Assembly: GCA_020746105.1 (NCBI GenBank)
Contig: CM036624.1
Span: 22,404,084-22,468,083, forward strand
Reading direction: 5' to 3'
DNA: 64,000 bases
Source of the DNA: Trogon surrucura
Lineage: Eukaryota; Chordata; Aves; Trogoniformes; Trogonidae
Below the pieces are notes generated by a model. It was not told the DNA's origin. It made no database searches and saw only the letters and a list, made by a program, of their open reading frames with translations. This document shows positions 1-9,050 of the stretch, piece after piece; the stretch's first letter is position 1; each line of letters opens with the position of its first letter. The translations under genes were made by a program, and so were the position numbers.

Positions 1-559
1 GCAGAGAGGAGAGGCAAGTTTCTGTCTAGCTCGCTTGGCTACACACGGGTCACGCTTCAAATTTTCTGAATTTCACCCACCGATGTGGTAGAACAAAACC
101 TGTAAGTGGCTTTTTCCTCCCTTCTGCTCCAAATAGTGCCTGAGCCTCTAGAGTAAAAGGCACAAGCAGACGGATCCAGGCTCGCATTTAGCAGCAGTTG
201 AGCTGTTGTGCCGACGAAACTACCAACAGCAGCCTAGAGGAAACTTTTAATCTCCCTGTTTAACATTAAAGCACCAGAATTCGGTGTAAATCACTGACTG
301 ACTCCACATTTAAGTCCTTGGGGAAGGGAAAAAAAAAAAAAAAAGAGCGGGATTTATGATGATATTCCTGATGCTCACAAGGACCTTTGGGGGACAAAGA
401 AGGAGCAGCAATCAGCGCACAGCACCCATGAGTTCTCGCGTTTCTGGCCGCAAGCACAAGTGGAGCCGGTGCCTCTGGGTTTGAAGCCGACCCCCTTTCC
501 TAAAATAGCGTTTGCTTATCTCACATCGCTGGCTCTATTTAGCCCCGAAGCTTTACTTG

Positions 560-1060
560 CTTTTTTCTCCTCCCTCCGGCCCGGCGTCCCCCTGCGGGGG
601 TAGGTACCAGGGGAGTACCCACAATCCGGAGTGCGGGTGATACTAAGGGGGGATGGACCGCACCGCGCCGAGCTCACACCGGCACCTCCTCACCTGAAAG
701 GAGAGGATCGGTTTGTGCCTTGCCACAGCCCGGGAGCTTCGGGTACGGGGGAAAACACCGGGGAGCTGGGGGGAGCGGGAGGCGTGGAGCGTGGCACCGG
801 GAATGGGGCAAGCATCGGGCGGGCGCACGGGAGCCCAGAGCACCGGGAAGCCAACCTGGCCCGCGACCTCCGGGGGCTCCACTGCTCGGCGGGCGAGGAG
901 GAGGAGGGAGAAAAAGAGGAGGGTTTCCGTGCGGGCAGGTCGGAAATCAACAAGGGGTCAGAGGACAGCGAGAGGGAGGGTGTCCAGGTCCCGTCCTCTC
1001 CTTCCCGGCCCCCCTCGCACCCCCCCGTGTGCCTGTGTGTGCGCACACGCCTGCGTGCGG
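560..1060. promoter_or_regulatory. CpG island 1, purine-rich and G-rich
   Basis: This GC-rich stretch has dense CpG plus G runs at 760-782 (GGGG, GGGGGG and GGG separated by short spacers) that could form a G-quadruplex. A purine-rich tract lies at about 890-985. Frames are open on both strands at once, which is what high GC content produces, and none of the translations resembles a known domain. It ends in a GT/CG-alternating run near 1027-1056 before an abrupt change to AT-rich DNA. Confidence 0.65.
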
Positions 1061-1080
1061 GTCATTTAAGGATGTGGGCG

Positions 1081-1560
1081 TATCTGTGACTAAATGGTCG
1101 TTTCGATAATTATGTAAAGCTCAAAGGTCGTTTAGAGGTAAAATTATACACATATATATACATTTGGAGGCCATTTCTATATATATGGACATACACGAGT
1201 AAACGACCGTATATTTGATAAAGTCTTCCTGCAAATATAGTGTATGTATGCATTCACCTATGCTGAAAGTCTAAGATTTACGTATTTGTGTATCATACGA
1301 ATATGCCGTTTCTATAATTTGTAAGTCTCATTTAAGAACAAAATTCATCTAGATAAATGTACTAAATTTAGTCGAAACACGTACTTCAATTAAGGATATA
1401 CAAAACTTACTTAGAAATATTTTCTACAGTATGTAGAACTGTATATACAACAATTTCGGATTACAAGTAATGTGCATATAATGTACCTCGTGCACATGAG
1501 GCGTATTTCATGGGATGTTTCACAAATGCGTTATGAATCTGTCATGTCATATTTATACAT
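1081..1560. promoter_or_regulatory. AT-rich block with undepleted CpG
   Basis: In these 480 bases I counted 71 C, 78 G and 15 CpG. That is about 31% GC with an observed/expected CpG ratio of about 1.3. Vertebrate bulk DNA is strongly CpG-depleted, so an AT-rich block with no depletion suggests it has stayed unmethylated in the germline, most simply as part of the surrounding CpG-island domain. The octamer AAGGTCGT/ATGGTCGT occurs twice (1094-1101 and 1125-1132), followed by TT. No ORF of note is present. Function is inferred from composition only. Confidence 0.5.
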
Positions 1561-1572
1561 TTATTTTATATA

Positions 1573-1622
1573 TACGTATACACACACAGAGAGAGGTATA
1601 ATTGTGTGTGCGTGTGCGCACT
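1573..1622. repeat. Simple TA/CA/GA/TG repeat patch
   Basis: A short compound microsatellite: TATA, then CACACACA, GAGAGAG, and GTGTGTGCGTGTGCGCAC. The alternating purine-pyrimidine end is a potential Z-DNA-forming stretch. Confidence 0.6.
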
Positions 1623-1659
1623 AAACTTATAAATTATCGGAGAACGAATAGAACGAAGT

Positions 1660-2120
1660 AGAAGCAGAAGCCGCGGGCAGCCATCTATCAAAGAAAAGCT
1701 AGCCCGGGGGGACATAAACAAGGTGATTTTGTTTCGGAGCCTGGGTCGGCTCACGGGGAGAAACGTCACTTAGAAGCCACGGAGCAGTCGAGCCTGTCCC
1801 GCCGGCGGAACAACTCCCGGCACGGGCAGCCAGGGCCCTACCGGTGCTGACCCCTCCCGGGGCAGGAGGGTCCCGGGATCCCCAGGGAACCCGCCAGACC
1901 TCAGGCCAATTGCCCTGGGGCAGGTAATGATGGCTGCTATACTACAAACGCTTCGTTTCCACACGCTTGTTCTCGGAAGGAGAGAGCGCGGATGTCTGCA
2001 GACAAATCTGTGCAGACAAATTAAAATAAAGATCGTAGCGAAACGGACCCCAATAGCATCTTCTCGGCTGTCAGCCCGACCCGAAGCCACTCCTTGTTTG
2101 CAGCAAAAATCAATCGGGGG
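1660..2120. promoter_or_regulatory. CpG island 2
   Basis: A GC-rich stretch with many CpG sites, for example around 1660-1680, 1735-1830 and 1980-2090, ending in a G-rich run at 2116-2130. A 142-codon minus-strand frame (1770-2198) spans it. That frame lacks any recognisable domain and reads out of the island into flanking DNA, so it is not called as a gene. Confidence 0.6.
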
Positions 2121-2519
2121 GAGGGGGGGGAAAGCTGTTTTGGTTTGACTCGGAACAAACGCTTCTCGACATTTTTGTAAAATGATTTGCGTAAACATCC
2201 TTTCGGGATCCAGCCGGCAAACGGCTGTACGCTTCGCCGGAGCGAGAGAGGAGAGGTCGGTGGAGGAAGGATAGGAAAATTACAAAAGATCTGGGGGACT
2301 GCTGCTAAACAGAAAGATGGAAGAAGACCGAGAGATGTTGAAAGAGTAAGTTGGATGAGGAGGAGATGGTAAATCACGAGAACGACATTTGGAGAAGGGG
2401 TTGTACGATGGAAAGGCTCAGGGTGTTGAGGGGGGCTTCTTCATGAGGCGGATTTCATCTCAACTACAGCAACCGTCTGGGGAGCGAAAAAAAAAAAAAG
2501 GGAAAAAGAAGAAAGAAAT

Positions 2520-2840
2520 ATAAAGTGAGCCGCGGCTGTGCGCCGGGTGATGGTGGCCGGGAAGCGGCCCGGGACAGCGGGCAGGACGAAACCCTCGCCC
2601 CGCAGCCGGGGGAGAGCCCGCCTGCCTCGGGGGTTTGTTGCTCGCTAATTATCAACATCTTTATTTGCTAATTAGAAATGCCTCGCGATACCGGCGCCTT
2701 AGCGCACCGCCGGGGGGGCGCGGCCTCCCTTCTCCGCCCGGAGACCACCCCCGTTCGGGGCATCCTCTGCTGGCCCCGCTGCGCTGCCACCGCGGTGCCC
2801 CCTCCTGCCCGCACCTGCACCGGAGGCGGCGGTCTACACG
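2520..2840. promoter_or_regulatory. CpG island 3 (densest)
   Basis: I counted 36 CpG dinucleotides across roughly 320 bases, the highest density in the window. The island is interrupted at about 2641-2680 by a short AT-rich segment carrying two copies of GCTAATTA (2644-2651 and 2667-2674), 23 bp apart. This combination is typical of a regulatory or promoter region near a developmental gene. No TATA box or initiator could be assigned with confidence. Confidence 0.65.
2644..2674. promoter_or_regulatory. Paired TAATTA homeodomain-type sites
   Basis: The octamer GCTAATTA occurs at 2644-2651 and again at 2667-2674, a spacing of 23 bp (about two helical turns), inside a GC-rich island. TAATTA is the core site of many homeodomain proteins. 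Binding is inferred from the motif alone. Confidence 0.35.
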
Positions 2841-2976
2841 ACCAAATACCCACCTTCCCCTTCCTTCCTAACCCAGCAACTGCATCCTGATACCGCGCTC
2901 ATGAACCGAGCGTTGCGCTTGAGCAAGTCCTGCAGGATCCAGCCCTTTTAAGCTAATGCAGCGAGGTGTTTGTTCT

Positions 2977-2978
<2 letters not shown>

Positions 2979-3006
<28 letters not shown>
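2979..3006 (+). repeat. Poly(T) run, 28 bases
   Basis: An uninterrupted run of 28 T. Further T runs lie at 3179-3189 and 3211-3224, within the T/C-rich stretch 3160-3230. No LINE or SINE body is attached to any of them, so they look like homopolymer expansions, not retroposon tails. Confidence 0.9.
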
Positions 3007-3010
<4 letters not shown>

Positions 3011-3499
3011 GGCTTTATTTTTTATTTGCAGACGAGAGGGCCCGGAGCCGGTGCATTTCCCTCGGCGGGGCGCAGGGGGTGCAGCGGGACCGTGCGGCGC
3101 CGCAGGCTGGGTCGAGGGGCGCCCGGGAGCTAGGCGAGCTGTCCGGGGCTTTACTCGCGATTTCTTTACTTTTCTCTCTTTTTTTTTTTCTTTTCCTCCG
3201 TTTTCTGTTGTTTTTTTTTTTTTTCTTTTAACCTGTCCCCGAAGGAGAGAGCCGAGCAAAGTCCCCCCTGCATTTGCTCCACTCCCTGCAAAAGGAACCG
3301 GGAAACGCACCCCAGTAGTCACCAATCCCGCTACGCCTGAGTCCCGGTATTGCTCCTCTAGAAAGAGGATGGGGCAGATGCTGAGATAACTGTCTCCAGT
3401 TCTGCGGCCAAATTCCCAGAAGCCCGAATAAACAAATGCTGTCATCTTCCTGCTCGGGGACAGGGGCGAGTCCCTCTCCGCCTCGGCCCTCCCCGCTGC

Positions 3500-5189
3500 C
3501 ACCCCGGTGAGAGACACCCCTCAAAGAAAGGGAGATTTATTGTCCCTAATCAACAAATCGTTTAGGTCATTAGAAGCCCATTACCGAGGGACAGGCGGGG
3601 CAAAGAGAAAACTTGGCCACATCTTATCATGTGAACGTTTGAAAACCAAAGAGACAAGGATTCCCAGGGGAGTCCCCTGTTATCCCTCTCTTACAGGGAC
3701 GTCCCCTGCTCATTTGCTCTCATCTACTGCTTTCCTTGAACCTTCTGTGGCCCCCTCGAAAGTGGTCCAGGCCTCCTAGATATGACACACCCATCCTTAC
3801 CCAGAACCCTTTCTTCATCTTTAGTGATCAGGGCAATCCATCTTCCCAGTAAGCCCTCGGGGATGAGACCATTTTTTGCTGGTTTTGATGATTTTTTTTA
3901 TCATACCACTCCTGCCTTTTACAACCTTTCCCCCTTGTTTCTTTCCCCAGCCACCTTCACTGACATACGTCCAGTAAAAACACAAGGGATTCAGTGTTGT
4001 GGGTAAGCCAGGGGTTGCTGTGCTCATGCCAGCAGCACGTCCCATCACGGAGGAATTCAGGGTAGACCCTCACAGGTTTGCATCCACATGGATCCACACT
4101 AGGGATCCATCTTGGAGGAAGAGAAAGAGGGCTACTCAGACTCCTGAAAATCAAGAGTCCTGCACCACCTCTGATGTGGCATCCTGCAGCATCTCTGGTA
4201 CCTATCCTGGTTACTAGGGATGTCACCAGCTACAAAGAGCTGAGGGAGCTGCACAGATACCCACAGTGGGGCCAGAGAGACCCTTGTCTTCCCTCCTCAC
4301 CCCTTTTACCTCCACCCTAGTAATTATGCAACCTCTTCTGACCCTGCTTTCTATCCCTTTTATCCTGGCCTCAGTGCCTGTGCGCCCAAGCAGGCAGGGC
4401 TGAGCCGTTGGAGATTGCTCTGAGGTCCTTCCATCTGGCACTTTCTCTCTGTTCCGCCACTCAATAAATAAAATAAGGGTCACCTTTTTCTTTTTTTTTG
4501 TACTTTTTTTTTTTTTTGGATCACACACCAAGGCCCATCACAAATGAGACCCCCGAGGCTTTGATGCCTGTGTTTGGACACAAGCAATTATCTCTAATTA
4601 TTGTTTTGCTTTTCAGTTTGCCCAACTTTCCAACAGCCTTGAAAAGAAACTTCAAGAAGGGGGCTCAGCAGACTGAATGAGACATTTCTCCACGAAAGCC
4701 CCTCCCAGAGCCCCCTCTCGCTTCCATATTGAGAGAAACAAAATCTTCACAAATGTTTAAGTACAATATGGGTTTGGCGAGAGGTTTTCTTTTTTCTTTT
4801 CCTCTTTTTTTTTTTTTTTGAAGATGATTTCTAAAGACACGGGAACATTTGTACAAATAAGGCGCAGATGGGAGTGAGGTGGGGGAGCACATTGGAGCTG
4901 AATATCTGGGAAGGGAGGTGAAATGATTTTCAGCTGGGAAGGAAGTGGAGAAGCAGAGATTAAAACCCCCTTAGACTTTCCCACCACTCATAAATAATAC
5001 ATTAAATTACACTTACTGCTTTCTGCTTACTGAGGAGCAGTGGGCAAAGGCCTCAAGTCCCAAAGAAAATTCACAGTCTGGGGGAATGGAAAGATCAGGA
5101 GGCAGGAATGAGGAGAAAGAGTGATATTTTGGAAAGCTGCCTGGAAGAATGGGAAGCAACTAAAAATAACATGTCAAGTCTAAGCTCAT
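3500..5189. other. Non-coding flank of the CpG domain
   Basis: CpG density falls away after about 3500. The stretch contains T runs at 4491-4499, 4504-4517 and 4805-4819 and several short frames on both strands with no domain. I see no repeat element body and no gene here. Confidence 0.5.
4491..4517 (+). repeat. Two adjacent poly(T) runs
   Basis: Nine T (4491-4499) and fourteen T (4504-4517) separated by GTAC. A homopolymer tract without an attached element. Confidence 0.85.
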
Positions 5190-5460
5190 AGATGTGGCAT
5201 ACACCTGCATACACATGTCCAGATCTGTATATGTGGGTTTTCTCTTGCTGACAAAATGCATGGGGATATATATGCATGTACACATGCATATATATGCACA
5301 CAAACGTGCAGCCTGGGCACAAATCTGCTCACAGACTGAAACACATCTACACACACAGGTATTACACACACACATACCATGGGAGCAAGCCTGCACACAG
5401 AGGTGTACATACATATGTTCACATCCATGTGTGCATAAGCACATCCACAGATAAACAGGT
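5190..5460. repeat. Degenerate CA/TA/TG alternating region
   Basis: About 270 bases dominated by ACAC, ATGCAT, TATATA and CACACA steps, a decayed alternating purine-pyrimidine microsatellite. Open frames on both strands (for example minus-strand 5186-5614 and 5160-5480) are translations of this repeat, with Cys/Val/His/Tyr-rich low complexity. A strong inverted repeat lies at 5266-5295. Confidence 0.65.
5266..5295. repeat. 14-bp perfect inverted repeat, 2-base loop
   Basis: ATATATATGCATGT at 5266-5279 is followed after two bases (AC) by its exact reverse complement at 5282-5295. It lies in an alternating purine-pyrimidine tract, so cruciform or Z-form extrusion is plausible. It probably arises from the simple-repeat composition. 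Confidence 0.7.
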
Positions 5461-6677
5461 AGAAGCACTTGTGGTAACAACCATAAACCCCTGCAGTGTA
5501 TTTGTATACAGAAAAGTCACTTGAGAGCCAAGATTTTACTCGGGGCCACATTATACATGCCTTCCAACTTCTTAAAATGATGACAGCAGCGACTCCACAA
5601 CACAGGTCTCCCACCGAATACCCAGAGCTTGTGTGTTTTAATTGCTAACCCACCATTTATTTAGCAACCCTTCACAGTAACCAGAGCAGGTTATGCAAAA
5701 CATGTCCAGCCTGCTGAGACAAATCTTTGGCTGAAGAACATAGATAATTTCCTGCAGCTAAAATTCCTCTGCAAATCAATGCAATCCAGTCGTTAGTTCT
5801 TCATGAACCAGCCTAATGGGCCATCGCATCTCCATCCAAGAAAAGGAAAACACAGCTCAGCTCCTACCCCAGACCTAATTGCATAGGCCAAGGGTGGCAA
5901 AGGTGGGGGAGCTTTTGTTTATCACTCCCCTTCTCTGGCAGTAGCACTGTAGAGAAGTGGTGTCATAAATATTTGCCTTTCTGCCTGGGTGTCTGTCAAC
6001 ATATACATCTAAAGAAACAGTCTAACTATAAATATTTAAACGTGAAGTGATAATGCACGAGTATTTGTGCACATCATGCTTATATATATTGTGTGTATCA
6101 TTATATGCATGCACATGTATACATATATAGATATAAATAAACCCAGGCATGTATATCCCTTGGGTATTTCATTTTACCACTTGATTATTAGCAGTGGTAG
6201 CAGTAATAGACATATTTCTGTCAGATCTAGACTGGTAACATAAGAGCATATTATCCTTTTAGGAAAGTAATTAGCATCAGGGATCTGATTCCTTTTGCTA
6301 CCCTTCTAATTAATTATACTTGGTAATGCCATCATTAAGAAGAGCGGAGTGTTTGTTCTTTTAATCTCTGTGTAAGGGACATGAGTTGGGAACAAGCTGC
6401 TTTGGGGTAGCTTTGCTGTGGTCTTTATTCCACCACTCAGACCTCTTTTTCCTATTTTTTTTTCCAGACAGGCTTTTTGCAGTGAGAGCCTGCACCCCCC
6501 CCAAACAAAACAAAACACCCCCACCCCAAATCTCCATCAAACTCCTCCCTCAGAAAAACCCTAGGAAACACAGTGAATTAAAGAAGTCTTGACTTAAAAA
6601 CGACCCATATGTTCACAAATGCTTTCCAAATGATCCCTTTCTGAATCCATGTGCTGTGCACGGGGTGGTGGGCAGGT
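5461..6677. other. Intergenic, no gene seen
   Basis: Unique non-coding sequence with a TA/TG-rich patch near 6080-6140. Short open frames only, none with a recognisable product. Confidence 0.5.

Positions 6678-6724
<47 letters not shown>
6678..6724 (+). repeat. Poly(G) run, 47 bases
   Basis: A pure run of 47 G (poly-C on the other strand), flanked by G-rich sequence (GGTGGGCAGGT before, CGGTGGGTTAGGGG after). Such a run forms stable quadruplex structures and is very slippage-prone, so its exact length in the assembly may be unreliable. A minus-strand frame across it encodes only a proline stretch and is not called as a gene. Confidence 0.95.
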
Positions 6725-8829
6725 CGGTGGGTTAGGGGAGAAGACACCCCTCTACAGATTGCAGCTCTGATCTCTGGCTTTTTCCTGAGCTCGGGGGCTG
6801 TCTGCGATGCGGGGTGACCCTTCTGCCAGGGGTCGGTGCACCCGCCCCGAGGGCAGCTGTCCCCATTGCTCCGGCACAACCGCAGGCTCCGCTCCCACAC
6901 GTGGGGTCCCGGATCTAAACTGCTAATTGCACGGGTTCACAGATCCTCCAGCCCAGCGACTCGCCGAAAACCAGCTCCTTGCCGGGGCCCGCATCTCTTG
7001 GGGACCACACACAAGCACCGCACAGAGCTTTTGTGTGGCGGAAAAAAGGGGACACATAATGGGAAGGGCGAGAAAGAGAAAAAGAGTTGGTAAACACATT
7101 GCCTGTGGTACCTAGAAACCAAGGCAGTGCGACAGGTTCCCAAGAGAAGATCAAAAGTTGGCCTTTGGGAGAAGAAACTGAGCAAACTCAAGTATGTTGC
7201 TATAATGAACTGCACAAAAGCAGCAGAAGGAGTACTGTGCTAAACTCAATGACCTGCTCATAATGCGCTGATATGTATATTATATAGATATCTCCGTACC
7301 TGCCTTACTGGTCCTGGCCAACATAGGTGTGTGGGCGGGCAAAGTACAGCACATAAATCTGCCATACATGCCACATGATCTATAAATAGATACACACCAC
7401 AAAGATACACACGAGTAATTCTCTCCATAGAGAATTAGATCAAAAAAATCAGAGCGCTGCCGTGAGACCTCCATGTAGATAGTTATACAACTTTACCTAA
7501 AGGTACCTGCAGAGATGTCTGAGCTTATAGGTACAGTAACAGTGCTGAATACACAAAATATGTGCATGTGCCTCACATATAGTTCTGTACATCTGACAAA
7601 ATAAATCTAGGTGTTTAGGTGCTCATGTTACATATTCATATAGTTCTATGCATATTTTAGTTGCAAAAGTGTACAGTTGATTGTGGATGTAGCAGGCACA
7701 GATGGCTGTGCGTTTGTTATTGTGGTATATGGGCTACTTTACATCTAATAAAAAAAAAGCCACACTAACATGCTGCCCAAAAATATTATCTTTTTACTCA
7801 AAAAATGTACAATGAGAATTTTCTTAAGAGGGTGGGATGCACTTTTATATTCTGAAACTTCAGCAGCTGGGGAGTTCACTAATACTCATTTATCTGTCAC
7901 CTGACATGACATCTGTCCTGTCACTTAGCTTTCCATTAAGAAGAACAGGGAGCAGTTATATTAAGTTATGTCCTAGCTATCTTCTTATAAAGAAAAGACT
8001 CCATTTGTTCCAGGAGCTAATATGCTGGTTTCCTTCACTGTTACTCACTGAGGCAGTAAGTACGGATGTGACAGCCAGACAGCTGATATGAATGCACATG
8101 GACATTTAAGGCCCAAAAGGAACATAATACAGCGTAATCCCAGTTTAACATTATTTTAAAATAAGGGGGAAACACTTGAACTCTCCCTACATAATGATAT
8201 GAATTTTGCCCTGGATAAGATTACGCGGTTTTCAAGCATGATTAGCCACATGTCTAAACTGAAACGAGACAAAAACAAACCAAGCAACTTTGCAGTGCCT
8301 TGTGCTGAGCTCAGCGCTTTTTAAAAAAGGACAATACGGAACTCATTCAACTGAAATGTAGTCAGAGCAATTGTTTCATTGAGAGAAATATGTTGTTAGA
8401 AAAACTAAGGGAATACAGCAGCTTTAATTTGTCCATTGCTTTAGAAGGAGGACGCTCAATGTAATGCAATTTTTGAACTTATATTATGAGCCACAGTCAG
8501 CTTGAATCCCATGAAGTAAATCTAGATAGACCTGAATCAGCAATGGTTTCTTAAAAACTTACTTAGACCATCGCTTATCTCTCTTAATTCATTTACCTTA
8601 ATAAAATGACCAGTACGAATTTGTAAGGAAATATGCCACAAAAGACAGAAAAATTCAATCTACACATAAGGGTGTGTGCAGCTACTGTGTTTGAAGGGAA
8701 GGAGGAATACCAATTTAAAATTGTTAGCAGTAAGTATTTTTGTCGGTGTGTTTACACTAGCACACATCCTCAGACCTTACAGTGCAAGTGGACAGGGAAC
8801 CCTAAGTTCTTTCTCAGGTTGTAAGAATT
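6725..8829. other. Intergenic; GC-rich patch then AT-rich
   Basis: Positions 6725-7060 are GC-rich with moderate CpG (for example 6796-6860 and 6956-7035), perhaps a minor CpG island or an extension of the poly-G neighbourhood. From 7100 on, the DNA is ordinary AT-rich intergenic sequence. No coding exon could be identified. Confidence 0.45.
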
Positions 8830-9050
8830 AGGGAATAGTCAAAGAAACACTCATGTAGCAGGCTTAGGACAAACAAGACAAGCTTTTCACAAGGCGCATT
8901 GTTAAACTGTGGAACTCACTGACACAAGTTCAAAAACCAGGAGTTTGAAAAACCATTAGAGCAAATACTGGAAGAAAAAAAAGTCATCAGCAGCACAAAT
9001 ACGAAGACACAACTTCTGGCTCCAGAAGCCGTGCTAAAAGGCTGCAGGAG
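8830..9050 (+). mobile_element. Old CR1/L3-type LINE 3' fragment
   Basis: The text around GCAGGCTTAGGACAAACAAG (8859-8878) and TTAAACTGTGGAACTCACTG (8903-8922) is the familiar 3'-end pattern of ancient amniote CR1/L3 LINEs, where a short RT C-terminal segment precedes a CTGG..CCAGAAGC tail (seen here near 9017-9030). It is decayed, with no reading frame. The fragment lies in the plus orientation. Boundaries are approximate and the subfamily was not assigned. Confidence 0.55.

Larger units (their letters stand above)
1..3500. promoter_or_regulatory. CpG-rich domain (composite of several CpG islands)
   Basis: The first 3.5 kb is rich in CpG, unlike the rest of the window where CpG is sparse. 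GC-rich blocks sit at about 560-1060, 1660-2120 and 2520-2840, separated by more AT-rich DNA that still retains CpG. Open frames here (for example 631-1089 on the plus strand and 1770-2198 on the minus strand) overlap in several frames and are low complexity, so I treat them as compositional. Multi-island clusters of this kind typically mark promoters of developmental regulators in vertebrates (established knowledge). Which gene it serves, and in which direction, cannot be read from the sequence. Confidence 0.75.

Noticed and set aside
631-1089. 152-codon plus-strand frame with an ATG in the first CpG island
   Set aside because: Several other frames on both strands are open over the same bases. 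The product is Gly/Arg/Pro/Ser/Glu-rich low complexity without a domain, as expected from GC-rich DNA.
1770-2198. 142-codon minus-strand frame over CpG island 2
   Set aside because: No recognisable domain, no supporting splice structure, and its openness follows from high GC and few stop codons.
5186-5614. Cys/Val-rich 142-codon minus-strand frame
   Set aside because: It is a translation of the CA/TG/TA-alternating repeat.
6613-6900. Polyproline-containing minus-strand frame
   Set aside because: The proline run is only the 47-base G run read in reverse.
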